From: Desulfoluna spongiiphila | Lineage (GTDB): Bacteria > Desulfobacterota > Desulfobacteria > Desulfobacterales > Desulfolunaceae | DNA: 64,000 bases | Direction: 5' to 3' | Assembly: GCF_900101345.1 (NCBI RefSeq) | Contig: NZ_FMUX01000021.1 | Span: 62,001-126,000 of the forward strand | Shown: positions 25,083 to 34,351 of the stretch, piece by piece | Numbering within the stretch: position 1 is the stretch's first letter | How the letters are laid out: every line of letters starts with the position of its first letter | Program-made: the position numbers and the translations under genes | Notes under the pieces: model-generated | What the model saw: only the letters and a program-made list of their open reading frames with translations | The model's database searches: none | What the model was told of the DNA's origin: nothing

Positions 25083-26732
25083 TCAATGCCATGACATAAA
25101 GGTTTCCACCGCATCCAGGGTTTCAGGTCGCAAATTGTCTATCCCTTCATACGGCTTATCTGAGCCGCCTTTAGAATGGGGGTATTTTTTGACCCCCATC
25201 ATGTGGCGCTTGAGCATGTCTTGAAAGCTGGCGCCCGACCACAATGCCGCCTCAATCAATGGGGTCATTTCACGTGGATCCCTGGCGATATCAAAGACTG
25301 GTGCGGCCGCTCCGGGTACCCCGGGGGCCGGCATGTGCATTTTGAATTTCTGTTTGACAATGGAGCGCAGGACCACACCTTCGTAAATGTACACATAATC
25401 CCGACGACCGTTTCCTTCGCCTTCAAGAAGCAGGGCTGTCTGGTCGATGCCGTCAATGATCCTGTCCGTGGGGATGTACTTGGTTGCGCCCCCCAACCGG
25501 GCAAAGGTCGTGTACAGGTCGCTGACATGGATCATATCCCCTGCCAGGGTATCGGGTTTGATGGCTGCCGGCCATCGGGCAAAGGCATTGACACGGACGC
25601 CGCCCTCAAGGTGGTCGGCTTTGCCGCCCCGGTAGATCATGTCGCTCATGCCGGTTATTTTCTGGTACCCTCTGAGAAACGGTCCGTTGTCGCCCATCAA
25701 GACGACCAGCGTGTTGTCTGCGATGCCGAGTTTGTCCAATTCGTCGAGAATCTCACCAACCCATCCATCGAGCTGGTTCATGCTCTCGACCATGGTACCG
25801 CCATTTTGCATGTTGAACTGCTCTCGGTCACTCCGCACAAAATTCAGCGGGATCAGGGGCCAGTATTGGAGGAAGAATGGTTTCTCCTGTTTGGCCAGGC
25901 TTCGCAATTGCTCCAGTGTTTGCCTCTGGTAGCGCAGGTTCATGTCATTGTACTTTTCCTGGTTCCATTGCTCGCCTGCTTCCATATCCACTTCATGGGC
26001 ATCCTTGCCTTTGTATGCCTCAACACCGGTGACCAGGCCAAAAGGCTTGAACTTTTTGTCCAGTGCAAATTTGTCGGTATAAGAGCTTTTTACATAGCCT
26101 GTCATGGCATTGGACCGCTCGGCATCCTCCGTCATCAAGGAGAGTTGCACCTGTTGATTCAGGGGGAATGCGGCAAAATCAAATCCCTGGTTATGGGGGT
26201 AGGACTCCTTGATGTCGCCCATGTGCCATTTGCCGATATGAACTGTGGCATACCCAGCCTTGGAGAGTACTTCAGCGATGGTCACTTCGTTTTTGGGCAG
26301 CCCCTCCCCAATGAGTGCCACCTTGACTTCCTCAAGGCCTGTTCGTACGGGGTGTCGCCCTGTCATCATCGCGGTTCGGGTCGGGGTACACGATGGTTCG
26401 GTGTACATGCGCATAAAGGACAAACCTTCGTCGGAGAGTTTATTGATGCGGGGGGTCTGGGTTCCGCGTACATAGTTGAGTTCGGGAATACCAAACTCCC
26501 CAAAGCCCACATCATCGATCAAAATGTATAGGATGTTGGGTCTTTTTCCTCCCTGCTTTTCACGAATTTCTGCCAGTTTTGTGTCAATCTGCTTGTCCTG
26601 CTCAGACCATTGCTCAAGGTGTTGCGCTTTGACGAAGTTGAATTCTCCGTCCTGCACAATGCCACTGGCACAGGCAGAACTGCCCATAGATAAAGCGATA
26701 ACGGCCAAGCAGAGAAGTCTTGCAAGTCGCAT
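25083..26732 (-). CDS. Arylsulfatase (type I sulfatase), exported
   Basis: A 549-aa sulfatase with an N-terminal signal peptide (LLCLAVIALSMGSSACASG). The catalytic signature is SCTPTRTAMMTGRHPVRTG, with Cys115 to be converted to formylglycine. Metal and active-site motifs are NILYILIDDVGFGEFG, HIGKWHMGD and LVVLMGDNGPFLRGY. It would hydrolyse sulfate esters outside the inner membrane. In an anaerobe the maturation enzyme would be the radical-SAM anSME, which is not in this window. AAGGAG supports the start. Local GC is lower than in neighbouring genes, a weak hint of transfer. Confidence 0.92.
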   Translation of the reverse strand: MRLARLLCLAVIALSMGSSACASGIVQDGEFNFVKAQHLEQWSEQDKQIDTKLAEIREKQGGKRPNILYILIDDVGFGEFGIPELNYVRGTQTPRINKLSDEGLSFMRMYTEPSCTPTRTAMMTGRHPVRTGLEEVKVALIGEGLPKNEVTIAEVLSKAGYATVHIGKWHMGDIKESYPHNQGFDFAAFPLNQQVQLSLMTEDAERSNAMTGYVKSSYTDKFALDKKFKPFGLVTGVEAYKGKDAHEVDMEAGEQWNQEKYNDMNLRYQRQTLEQLRSLAKQEKPFFLQYWPLIPLNFVRSDREQFNMQNGGTMVESMNQLDGWVGEILDELDKLGIADNTLVVLMGDNGPFLRGYQKITGMSDMIYRGGKADHLEGGVRVNAFARWPAAIKPDTLAGDMIHVSDLYTTFARLGGATKYIPTDRIIDGIDQTALLLEGEGNGRRDYVYIYEGVVLRSIVKQKFKMHMPAPGVPGAAAPVFDIARDPREMTPLIEAALWSGASFQDMLKRHMMGVKKYPHSKGGSDKPYEGIDNLRPETLDAVETFMSWH

Positions 26733-26868
26733 GATAATCTCCTTGTGTGTATCGGTTAAGATGAATGGTGTGTCCGGTACGATAACAGCAACATGTCGTC
26801 AGCCGTAGGGACGATGGGTGGATGGGCCCCATTGCTGAGGCGGCCCACACAGCTCAACTGAGCACGTA

Positions 26869-27573
26869 TTATTTCCCCGAGCCTTCGGTTGGCTCTCGGC
26901 CGATAAGGCGATAGAGAATCGCGCCGAGAATGCCTCCGAAGATCGGCGCAACCCAGAAGAGCCACAACTGGGCCACCGCCCAATCGCCGACATAAAGGGC
27001 CACCCCTGTGCTGCGGGCGGGGTTTACGGAGGTGTTGGTCACCGGGATGCTGATCAGGTGGATCAGGGTGAGGCACAGGCCGATGGCAATGGGTGCGAAT
27101 CCCTGTGGGGCACGCTTGTCCGTGGCCCCTAAGATGACGATGAGAAACATGGCGGTCATGACGATTTCGCAGATCAGGGCCGAAGGCAACCCGTACCCTC
27201 CGGGGGAATGGGCACCGTAGCCGTTTGATGCAAACCCGTCGGAGAGGACAAAGCCGGGCTTGCCGCTGGCAATGAGAAACAGGATACCGCCTGCAGCAAT
27301 CCCGCCAAAAACCTGGGCCACGATGTAGGGTATCAGCTCTTTTCCCGGGAATCGGCCTCCGGCCCAGAGTCCGAAGGATACGGCCGGGTTGAGGTGACAC
27401 CCGGAGATGTGCCCAATGGCAAAAGCCATGGTCAGTACCGTCAGGCCAAAGGCCAGCGAGACCCCCAGAAGGCCGATCCCCACGTTTGGGAATGCCGCTG
27501 CCAGGACCGCGCTTCCGCATCCGCCGAGTACCAGCCAGAATGTCCCTAAGAATTCCGCGCCATACGTCTTCAT
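26869..27573 (-). CDS. aqpZ: Aquaporin Z-type water channel
   Basis: A 234-aa MIP-family channel. Both NPA motifs are present, HLNPAVSFGLW in the first half and TSVNPARSTGVAL in the second, with six membrane segments around them. GHISGCHLNP and the downstream VNPARS context, with Thr-Ser before NPA and no glycerol-facilitator Asp insertion, favour a water-specific AqpZ. The start MKTYGAEFLGTFWLV follows AAAGGAG; 14 additional in-frame codons upstream are ignored. It lies downstream of, and on the same strand as, the DUF4062 gene but 390 bases away, so it is probably an independent unit. Confidence 0.92.
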   Translation of the reverse strand: MKTYGAEFLGTFWLVLGGCGSAVLAAAFPNVGIGLLGVSLAFGLTVLTMAFAIGHISGCHLNPAVSFGLWAGGRFPGKELIPYIVAQVFGGIAAGGILFLIASGKPGFVLSDGFASNGYGAHSPGGYGLPSALICEIVMTAMFLIVILGATDKRAPQGFAPIAIGLCLTLIHLISIPVTNTSVNPARSTGVALYVGDWAVAQLWLFWVAPIFGGILGAILYRLIGREPTEGSGK

Positions 27574-27965
27574 TGGTGTGCTCCTTTGCAGGTAAGGGTT
27601 CACAACGTCATGCATTGGGTGGGGCTGGAAAATGAAAGGGGGTGTGTCTTGTCTTGCATTGCGACCGCCTGACGGGGCAGCGGGTTGGTTGAGGGCTCCG
27701 GTGTCTGGCGTCGAAGGCCTCTCACGCCGGGGGTGCAGGGAAGGATTGGGGCGGCGGTGCGATTTTAAAATGATATTTTATACTTAAGAGGTTGTTTTGG
27801 CAAGGCCTTGCCGGGGTGCGGGGGACGATGGTGATCCACGCCATGGCGCGATACGGCGTGTCGGGCTGATTGCCCGGACATTTCATGTGAAAACGGTCAT
27901 GCCATAGCCCTGAGGCGTGATTCACGTTTTTCGCTCGACGTTCTCATCCTTCGGACATATCCCGG
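27574..27965. other. Gene-free spacer
   Basis: Promoter region expected for the aquaporin. It is AT-rich around 27765-27800. I see no ORF with coding character, no clear hairpin terminator and no copy of the dispersed repeat. Confidence 0.4.
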
Positions 27966-28526
27966 TCAATATCTGATTTTTCGCCTTCTCTGTCGCGACA
28001 ACAGCAATTTAAGGCCATCCCTGTACACGGGTATCAAGGCCGCGTGTATTTCTCTTGCAAGCTCATCCGGGTTTGAGAAGTACTTGGGGGTGTGGTTTTC
28101 ATCCAATTGCCGCTTGAACTGCTTGAGCTGCTCCTGTTTGAAGGCATCATCGGGATCGGGTGAATCGCCGGTGTCTGCGGGTTCATTCCCCGGGTTCTCT
28201 TTGTAGTAGACCAGGATGGATTTATTCAGTTGGACGGCTTTCTTGTATTCCCACCTTGTGATGCTCAATGTGCTGCTCCCGGTGACCTGGGGAAGGATGG
28301 AACCATACCGATTACCGATAATCAGGATCACAAAGTCACTCTCCTTGATCCCGTTCACTATTTCCCGTCTGGATGTCTGGCTGGAGGCAGGTTTTACATC
28401 GAGGGCGTTCACGTTCAACCCGTTTTCGCGCAGGATTTGTGCGACAGCTTTGCGTTCCTGTTTTAAATCCATGAATGTGGAACTGATGAATGCCGAGGGG
28501 TGGGATGTGTGCATATTGATGTTCAT
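27966..28526 (-). CDS. Stand-alone DUF4062 domain protein
   Basis: A 186-aa protein. FISSTFMDLKQERKAV close to the N-terminus is the signature of PF13271 (DUF4062), followed by REIVNGIKESDFVILIIGNRYGS and WEYKKAVQLNKSILVYY. The domain usually caps much larger proteins with NTPase or repeat regions and is often compared with TIR-like signalling domains. Here almost nothing else is attached, only a basic tail QRRRKIRY. The start MNINMHTSHP is fixed by AAAGGAAG. GC is clearly lower than average. The function is unknown; a role in defence or signalling is possible but unproven. Confidence 0.75.
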   Translation of the reverse strand: MNINMHTSHPSAFISSTFMDLKQERKAVAQILRENGLNVNALDVKPASSQTSRREIVNGIKESDFVILIIGNRYGSILPQVTGSSTLSITRWEYKKAVQLNKSILVYYKENPGNEPADTGDSPDPDDAFKQEQLKQFKRQLDENHTPKYFSNPDELAREIHAALIPVYRDGLKLLLSRQRRRKIRY

Positions 28527-29085
28527 TGGGCTTCCTTTCACACGGGACCGGCTTTTTTCGCAGTGGGTTGGTGCCCCGTCAGGGCCCCTGATGTCCCGTC
28601 ACTGATTTGTTTTCTCATCTTGATCCCTCGAGAGCAAGTGTTTTCATATTCGAAAATACGTATCGAGCCATCTTGGCGTTATTGCGGGCCATGCCGCCTT
28701 CGGGTCTCTGCTGGCTGAGAGCTTGCTGCTTTATGTGTAATCCCCATTGATGCGGGGTTTGTCGGTCCTTTTGCTACGTGGTTTTGCCAGTGGGATGACT
28801 TATATTATCCCCGTATCGATAAAAAATGAGTATACACCCTGTGGGGTTGTGGTGTAATGTTGCGAACATTGTATGTTGAGTTGTGAACATTCGGGTCGAT
28901 GCATGGCGGCTTTTTATCTGGCCTGAAACTTTGTTCGCAAAGGTGCTTTAAGATGCCTTTTTGTGACGGGGCGGTTTGTTGCGGGACGCTCTTAAATGTC
29001 AAAGGGGAAATGGTGGGGGAGCTGGTTTTGCTCACCCCGCTGGCATGTATAACCATATAGCAATGCATTACAGAAGGGATTGACC
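28527..29085. other. Gene-free divergent spacer
   Basis: An AT-rich region between the DUF4062 gene and the lipoprotein hydrolase. It contains TTTTCATATTCGAAAATA (28642-28659), a near palindrome, and a repeated GTTG-GAACATT pattern near 28860-28890. No coding ORF and no dispersed repeat are visible. Confidence 0.35.
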
Positions 29086-30216
29086 ATGAATCATCGCGTT
29101 TCAAGGCTGTGTGCCATCCTGCTGCTCGTCGGCGCACTGTTCACGTTTGCTGGCTGCAACGATGTGTTTGACATCGATACGCAGGAAGAGGTTGCCCGGC
29201 ACAGGGTGTATTATCGATCAACCGTCATGCCGTATTTTGAGACGGGCGAAGAGGGGTATTTTACCGGCATCGACGGTGTGGATATTGCCTACAGGGCCTT
29301 TTCCACGGATTCGTCCAAGGGGGCCATTGTGGTCTTTCACGGCAAATCAGAAAACCTCACCAAATATGCAGAGTTTGTCTACGACATGAAGGACATGGGG
29401 TACGCCATTTACCTGCTGGATCACAGGGGGCACGGAGCCTCCGGCAGGCTGCTTGCCGATCCCATGAAGGTGTATGTGAAGGATTTTGACGACTACGTGG
29501 AGGACGCAAACAACCTGATCAGCAACATCGTCCAGAGGCGGGACGGGCACGAGACTCTCTTTCTTGTGGCCCACTCCATGGGAGGAGCCATTGGAAGCCT
29601 TTACCTTGAGAAGTATCCGAGGGTTTTTGACGGGGCCGTGTTGTGCGCTCCCATGCAGGGGATCAACACCGAAGACTTCATCAAGATGTCCGATGAAGCC
29701 GGATACGCCCTGGCCTTGGGCAACGTCGTTGCCGGCAAGGGAAAAGAGTATGGCTTGAAACAGGAGGCTCCCGAGGACTTCGGGCAGGACGTGGGCTACG
29801 AGGAGGGGCAGGCCCGGTTTTTCGCCGAGGCCGTCACCCACAGCTACAAGCGATGGCTGGTCAACGAAGAGTATCTTTCCGAGCGACCGGAACTCCTTGC
29901 CGGGGGCGCCATCATCGGGGTGACCTGGCGGTGGCTGGAAGAGGGCTATGCGGCCATTTTCAAGCTTCGTCGAAATGCCTGGAAAATCACCACACCCCTT
30001 ATGCTGTTTGAAGCTGTGGATGATCACTTCACCACATCGGAGGGCCATGAGACCTTTGCGAGCAGGCTCAGGCCCGGTGTGTTGAGGGAATACGTCCGGT
30101 TTGATTCGGATATCAACGGGGAGCACCCCGCATACCATGAAATCCTCTGCGAAGAGGACGCCATCCGAAACCAAGCGATTGCAAAGATTAAGACCTTTAT
30201 CACATCCTTTGAGTAG
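29086..30216 (+). CDS. Alpha/beta hydrolase lipoprotein (lysophospholipase / monoacylglycerol lipase type)
   Basis: A 376-aa hydrolase. The lipobox FAGC gives Cys24 as the lipidated residue. The hydrolase core contains VVFHGKSENLTKYAEF, LLDHRGHGASGR, the nucleophile elbow VAHSMGGA, and a late Asp/His pair in EAVDDHFTTSEGH and NGEHPAYHEI. DHRGHGxSxR is typical of the PldB/monoglyceride-lipase branch. It would act on lysophospholipids or monoacylglycerols at the membrane surface of the periplasm. ATG 29086 is used; an in-frame TTG six bases upstream is less likely. No operon partner is close. Confidence 0.85.
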   Translation: MNHRVSRLCAILLLVGALFTFAGCNDVFDIDTQEEVARHRVYYRSTVMPYFETGEEGYFTGIDGVDIAYRAFSTDSSKGAIVVFHGKSENLTKYAEFVYDMKDMGYAIYLLDHRGHGASGRLLADPMKVYVKDFDDYVEDANNLISNIVQRRDGHETLFLVAHSMGGAIGSLYLEKYPRVFDGAVLCAPMQGINTEDFIKMSDEAGYALALGNVVAGKGKEYGLKQEAPEDFGQDVGYEEGQARFFAEAVTHSYKRWLVNEEYLSERPELLAGGAIIGVTWRWLEEGYAAIFKLRRNAWKITTPLMLFEAVDDHFTTSEGHETFASRLRPGVLREYVRFDSDINGEHPAYHEILCEEDAIRNQAIAKIKTFITSFE

Positions 30217-30426
30217 CCCCATGACCATCCGTCCCGTGCATCACGTATCATGTGCGGGACGGATTACCCATGGTCTCCCATGTCGCTGCGTGTTCGTTTT
30301 TTTCGGCGCCTTCCGGCATGGCAGAGCTCCGGGGTCGGAAAAAAGTTTGACTTGTCGGGGAATTGATATCATAAAAACAGTACTGATTGAAAAAGGGAAT
30401 AAAACCACCGTCTAAGGGGAGGTGTC

Positions 30427-31014
30427 ATGCCGGAACATGTCTCAAGCCCAATCCACGGTCTTTTCAACAATAAATCCTTGCGAAAAACGTTTCTTGCCCT
30501 GCGTGTCCCCCTGGGAGTGCTGTTTCTTATTGTGCTGCTTACCCAGGTTGAGCCCGGCTGGTTTGTGCCCGGACTCCTGGTGTCTGTTGCTGGGCAGCTC
30601 CTTCAAGTGTGGTGCATGGCCACCATCAAAACCCAGAAAAAACTCACCGTCACCGGGCCCTACATGTTCGTGAGAAACCCCATGTATCTGGGGCGTTTTT
30701 TGCTCGTGTCCGGGGTTGTGATGATGACCGGGAGTTTTTTGTTTTTGGGTGTGGTCTCCCTGGTCTATTATTTCTACATGGTGAACCGGGTAAGACGGGA
30801 AGAGCAACTTCTGGCCGGGCTTTTCGGTGAAGAGTATAAGGCGTATTGCAGGGATGTGCGTCCGTACTTTCCGGGAATGAAGCGGTTTAATCCTGCCGGT
30901 CTCTGGTCTTTTAACAGGGAGAGCGTGGTGCAAAATAACGTGCTGACCAATATCGCCCTTCCCTGTGTGTGTTATGTCCTGCTTTATGTGTCGACGCTTT
31001 TGAGGGCCGCTTAA
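30427..31014 (+). CDS. Isoprenylcysteine carboxyl methyltransferase-like integral membrane methyltransferase
   Basis: A 195-aa membrane protein with at least four hydrophobic segments. The SAM-binding signature TGPYMFVRNPMYLGRFL and a later EEYKAYCRDVRPYFPG place it in the ICMT/PEMT-like family. Bacterial members methylate unknown small or lipid substrates; no prenylated protein substrate is expected. GGGGAGG lies 7 bases upstream of the ATG. It follows the lipase gene by 210 bases and faces the convergent kinase gene. The substrate is not predictable. Confidence 0.82.
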   Translation: MPEHVSSPIHGLFNNKSLRKTFLALRVPLGVLFLIVLLTQVEPGWFVPGLLVSVAGQLLQVWCMATIKTQKKLTVTGPYMFVRNPMYLGRFLLVSGVVMMTGSFLFLGVVSLVYYFYMVNRVRREEQLLAGLFGEEYKAYCRDVRPYFPGMKRFNPAGLWSFNRESVVQNNVLTNIALPCVCYVLLYVSTLLRAA

Positions 31015-31024
31015 GGCATGGCCC

Positions 31025-31684
31025 TTATGCCTTGCGGGTTGGTTTCGCGCTTAAGGGGTAGCCTTTCAGAAACCATAAAAATCGGATGCGGTTGAGGGCG
31101 TCCAGGTGTTCCTGGCGCGTTTTGTCCAGGGATGCCGGTTTTTTCCGCCTCCAGTTTTTGTAGACCCCCGATAAATCGATGTCCTTCATGAGCTTGTGCA
31201 GGACGCGGGGGGTGTTTTCAAGGTTCAGGCTGGACTGAAAATCCAGGAGCGCCGGCCGGCCTTTGTCCGTCACCAGAATGTTTCGATGGTTCCGGATATC
31301 TAAGTGCACCATGTTATGACGGTGCATCCGCTTCACCAGGTCTTCGAATTCATAGAAAAAATCATCACTGATCAACTCCGCAGGTGTCTCCTTCAAGGTT
31401 GTTCCAGGCTGGTACTGATAGCACACCGCATACGCATCCAGAAAAAACGGGTCGGCAGGAATGCCGTCCATGCCTTTGAGCTTCTTCAGGGCCAGAAATT
31501 CCCTTTTGGCCATAAGGCGGCCCCAGGTTTTTTTTATGGCGGGGGGGCAGCGGGAGAAGTCTTTGATGACCCATGTGGTGTGCCCGTGCTGGAACTGGTA
31601 GAGGTTCGCATTGCCCCAGCGACCTTTGGAAATGACATGATACTCGCCGAATTCAAGGTCTCGTCGTGTAAACGATTTTTTCAT
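31025..31684 (-). CDS. Small protein-kinase-fold protein (RIO / Kdo-kinase-like)
   Basis: A 219-aa minimal kinase-fold protein. The glycine-loop region (residues 18-30) is followed by WVIKDFS with Lys41 as the likely ATP-binding lysine, MVHLDIRNHRNILV with Asp129 and Asn135 as catalytic residues, and LLDFQSSL with Asp148 in place of the DFG Asp. The family includes RIO-type kinases and lipopolysaccharide Kdo/heptose kinases; the very short C-lobe fits those. Sugar or lipid-A core phosphorylation is a reasonable inference. It is convergent with the methyltransferase, with 10 bases between stops. Confidence 0.78.
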   Translation of the reverse strand: MKKSFTRRDLEFGEYHVISKGRWGNANLYQFQHGHTTWVIKDFSRCPPAIKKTWGRLMAKREFLALKKLKGMDGIPADPFFLDAYAVCYQYQPGTTLKETPAELISDDFFYEFEDLVKRMHRHNMVHLDIRNHRNILVTDKGRPALLDFQSSLNLENTPRVLHKLMKDIDLSGVYKNWRRKKPASLDKTRQEHLDALNRIRFLWFLKGYPLSAKPTRKA

Positions 31685-32558
31685 GTTTTCAAAGCCTCTT
31701 CACGCGCACTGTGATTGGTTTGACAAAAAATCGTATGCCGTCAATGGTCGGGCACTGGCGTGGCAAAAACCGATCAGGCATGTTGCCTCTTGGTTGAGAT
31801 CCTGTGGGGTGTGTATCCATCACGTGATTTTTAAAGGGAACAATGTGTACATGGGCCCGGTGCAATGGGTGACACATTCACCTGATAAACCTGCAGGCCC
31901 GGTGGTCTTTATGTTGCTGCAATGTGCTGGGTGGGTGGTACTGGCGTTCGAGTACGCAGGTTGCGCGCCTTGCGGTGCACGGTCGTCGCCAGAATTGCTC
32001 AGGGAACGCGCTCTTCTTTTGTTAACCACACCCGCATGGCATCCATTTAGGTTGCATGCCGTTTGGGTTGTATAGAAAGGCATCGAGCCGGGATTACGGC
32101 GACGGCGACAGTAATGTGGCCTATTATAGCCTCCTTTTTCCCTGCGTTCAACCATTCCACAGGGATTCTATTTGAAATTCATGTATTTCGACGGCCGGGC
32201 GGTCCCCTTGCTCCTTACGGCGCAGGGGGAGTTTTTGACGTCGCCCGGTGTTTAAATGACGTTGTTTTTTTGTTGTTTTTTATCAGGTACTAAGGGTACT
32301 CTGTTTTACATCCTGTATTTCCTGCCACAATCCGTTGTCGAACGATGGATCATCGATTCGCGCGGCCTTTCTGCGAGCGGGGCCCGGCCATGACGGGCGG
32401 CCTTGCCTGAATCATACGGATGCCATATGCCGAGCTTTCTGACGCTACCCCTTGGGCATCCGTGGGTACACTGTCTTTGCGCTTTTGTTCGCCTCGCTGC
32501 CGGAGGCTGTGCATGCATGATCCCCTGACGCAATTCAAGAATAGGAGTGGAGGCATTT
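31685..32558. other. Long gene-free region
   Basis: About 870 bases. The short ORFs here have no ribosome-binding sites or recognisable domains. A degraded end of the dispersed repeat (CTCGCTGCCGGAGGC) is seen near 32492-32506. An AT-rich stretch at 32240-32310 may hold a promoter. I cannot recognise a pseudogene or ncRNA. Confidence 0.35.
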
Positions 32559-33410
32559 ATGAAGATGACTGACGGTTTCCGGATGTTTTTTCGCAGGGCG
32601 GTGCCTGTCTTTTTGTGCGCGGCATTCCTGACCGCCTGCGCCACGGCCGACCCCAAGCCAGCCATGGAGGTGGTCCCCGAGGTGAAACCGGGGATTTTGA
32701 AAGGCTACCTGCCCACGGAGTCCCTGCCCAACAGCCTGGCGTTGATTCCCCTGCCCCCCGAAGACAGCTCTGCCGCCTTTGCCCTGGACAAAGATGTTCA
32801 GGAGCGGAGTCGCAAGCTTGCCGAGACACCCCGCTGGGAACTGGCCGCCGTGGATGCCGAGCTGATGTTTCCGGCCGCGGCCGAGACCTTTTCCTGTGCC
32901 CTGGGCATCGCCATCACAAAGGAAGAGACACCCCACCTCTATATGGTGTTGCGCAGGAGCCTCGCCGATGCCGGGCTTTCCACTTACACGGCCAAGGATC
33001 ATTACAAGCGGGTGCGCCCCTTTGTGATGATGGAGCAGCCCACCTGCTTTCCCCAGGATGAAGACCACTTGAAAAATGACGGCTCATACCCTTCGGGCCA
33101 CACCGCCATCGGGTGGGCCTGGGCATTGATCCTTACCGAAATCGCCCCGGACAGGGCAGACAGGCTCATTGCCCGGGGCAGGGCCTTCGGGGAGAGCCGG
33201 GTTGTCTGCAACGCCCACTGGTACAGTGATGTGATGGAAGGGAGATTCATGGGGGCCGCCACCGTGGCCAAGCTGCATGCCGATCCGGTGTTCTGTGCGG
33301 ACCTGGCGGCGGCCAAGGCCGAGTATGCCGTGGCCCTTTCCAAGGGGCTTTCCCCGACCGGGGACTGCGAAGCCGAGGCCGAGACCCTGGCGAGGTATCC
33401 CCTGCCTTAG
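32559..33410 (+). CDS. Class A nonspecific acid phosphatase (PAP2 superfamily), lipoprotein
   Basis: A 283-aa protein. The signal peptide has a lipobox LTAC (Cys27). The three-part PAP2 signature is complete: KRVRPF, GSYPSGHT, and SRVVCNAHWYSDVMEGR, containing the catalytic His residues. The order and spacing match PhoN-type class A acid phosphatases, which dephosphorylate a broad range of organic phosphates. The start ATG is fixed by GGAGG with 5-base spacing; an upstream in-frame GTG overlaps that site. With the alkaline phosphatase at 18.4 kb the window has two exported phosphomonoesterases. Confidence 0.9.
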   Translation: MKMTDGFRMFFRRAVPVFLCAAFLTACATADPKPAMEVVPEVKPGILKGYLPTESLPNSLALIPLPPEDSSAAFALDKDVQERSRKLAETPRWELAAVDAELMFPAAAETFSCALGIAITKEETPHLYMVLRRSLADAGLSTYTAKDHYKRVRPFVMMEQPTCFPQDEDHLKNDGSYPSGHTAIGWAWALILTEIAPDRADRLIARGRAFGESRVVCNAHWYSDVMEGRFMGAATVAKLHADPVFCADLAAAKAEYAVALSKGLSPTGDCEAEAETLARYPLP

Positions 33411-33807
33411 AGCGACATGCCCTTGCAGCGGAAAACATTTTTCTTTTGGGGGCCTCAGCGCGTTTTGTCTTGAGCCGTCGGCCTTGATGACTTCAAAGGG
33501 ACGGGAGGCCCCTCCTTTCGGGGCTGCCCATTTTCTTGCGGTCGGGGTTCGGGAAGGTCTGAGGGCGCAGCCCTTCACGGTATGGGTGATTCAGATCATT
33601 GCCATCTCCTTGCTGTTTTGAAACGATTCCCTTTGTTTTGCATGATCAATGTGGGGAGGACGCGCCTTCAGCGTCCCGGGGATGATCACCCGGCCCCTCC
33701 CCGGGTTGCGGAGGTATGGGTCTTTATTCCTTTATGGTCCGGCGTCTTTAGATGGCTGCCGGATGTATCAATGCAATGAACGGTAACCGCAGAAGGAGCG
33801 TGGTGAG
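33411..33807. other. Gene-free spacer
   Basis: About 400 bases before the ecotin gene. A GC-rich imperfect hairpin (GGGAGGCCCC with GGGGCTGCCC near 33502-33530) could end the acid phosphatase transcript. No other structure is seen. Confidence 0.35.
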
Positions 33808-34293
33808 ATGAAAAAAACAGTGATGATGCTGGGCGTGCTGGGGTTTCTTGTGGTGTTCGGATCGGTCTCCTGTGCGGGACATGGACAGCTCAAGGCCTTT
33901 CCCGATGCCATGGAGGGCATGGAGCGTTTCGTGATCGTGTTGCCGGAAAAGGCAAAGGGGGAAGAGGAGGCGAGTATGGTGGAGCTCATGGCAGGCAAGG
34001 TGATGATGACCGACGGGGTCAACCTTGTGCGGCTGGGCAGTGCCATTGAGCCCCGTCCCCTTACCGGCTGGGGGTATACGTACTATGAGGTGACCGGCTC
34101 CTCGGCCATGATGAGTACGATGATGGCGGCCCCGGAAGGTGCCCCCCAGGTGGAGGCCTTTGTCATGGGGACCCCCTTGAAGGTTCGTTACAACAGCAAG
34201 CTTCCCATCGTGGTTTATGCCCCGGAGGGGTATGAGATTAGGTACCGTATCTGGAAGGCATCGGAGACGGTTTCGGCTGCGGAGAAAAAATAA
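33808..34293 (+). CDS. eco: Ecotin-family serine protease inhibitor lacking the disulfide
   Basis: A 161-aa exported protein. It has a hydrophobic leader ending SVSC (possible lipobox, Cys22) and then clear ecotin sequence: GMERFVIVLP, NLVRLGS, LTGWGYTYYEV, STMMA, VRYNSKLPIVVYAPEGYE and YRIWKA. The inhibitory loop keeps the P1/P1' methionines (Met105-Met106 in STMMAA). Both cysteines that form the E. coli disulfide (Cys50-Cys87) are replaced, by Val71 and Ala108. Ecotins are periplasmic dimers that inhibit trypsin-fold proteases of hosts or predators. The ribosome-binding site is GAAGGAG. It is followed after 58 bases by the FabI-like genes. Confidence 0.9.
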   Translation: MKKTVMMLGVLGFLVVFGSVSCAGHGQLKAFPDAMEGMERFVIVLPEKAKGEEEASMVELMAGKVMMTDGVNLVRLGSAIEPRPLTGWGYTYYEVTGSSAMMSTMMAAPEGAPQVEAFVMGTPLKVRYNSKLPIVVYAPEGYEIRYRIWKASETVSAAEKK

Positions 34294-34351
34294 GGGATAC
34301 ACCTGTGTGACGGCTCCACGCGTTATTTAACCAACACTGAGGTGACGTTTT

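Noticed and set aside
31683..32075. 130-codon plus-strand ORF after the kinase gene
   Set aside because: No ribosome-binding site, erratic Cys/Trp-rich composition and no recognisable motif; it begins inside the divergent kinase start.
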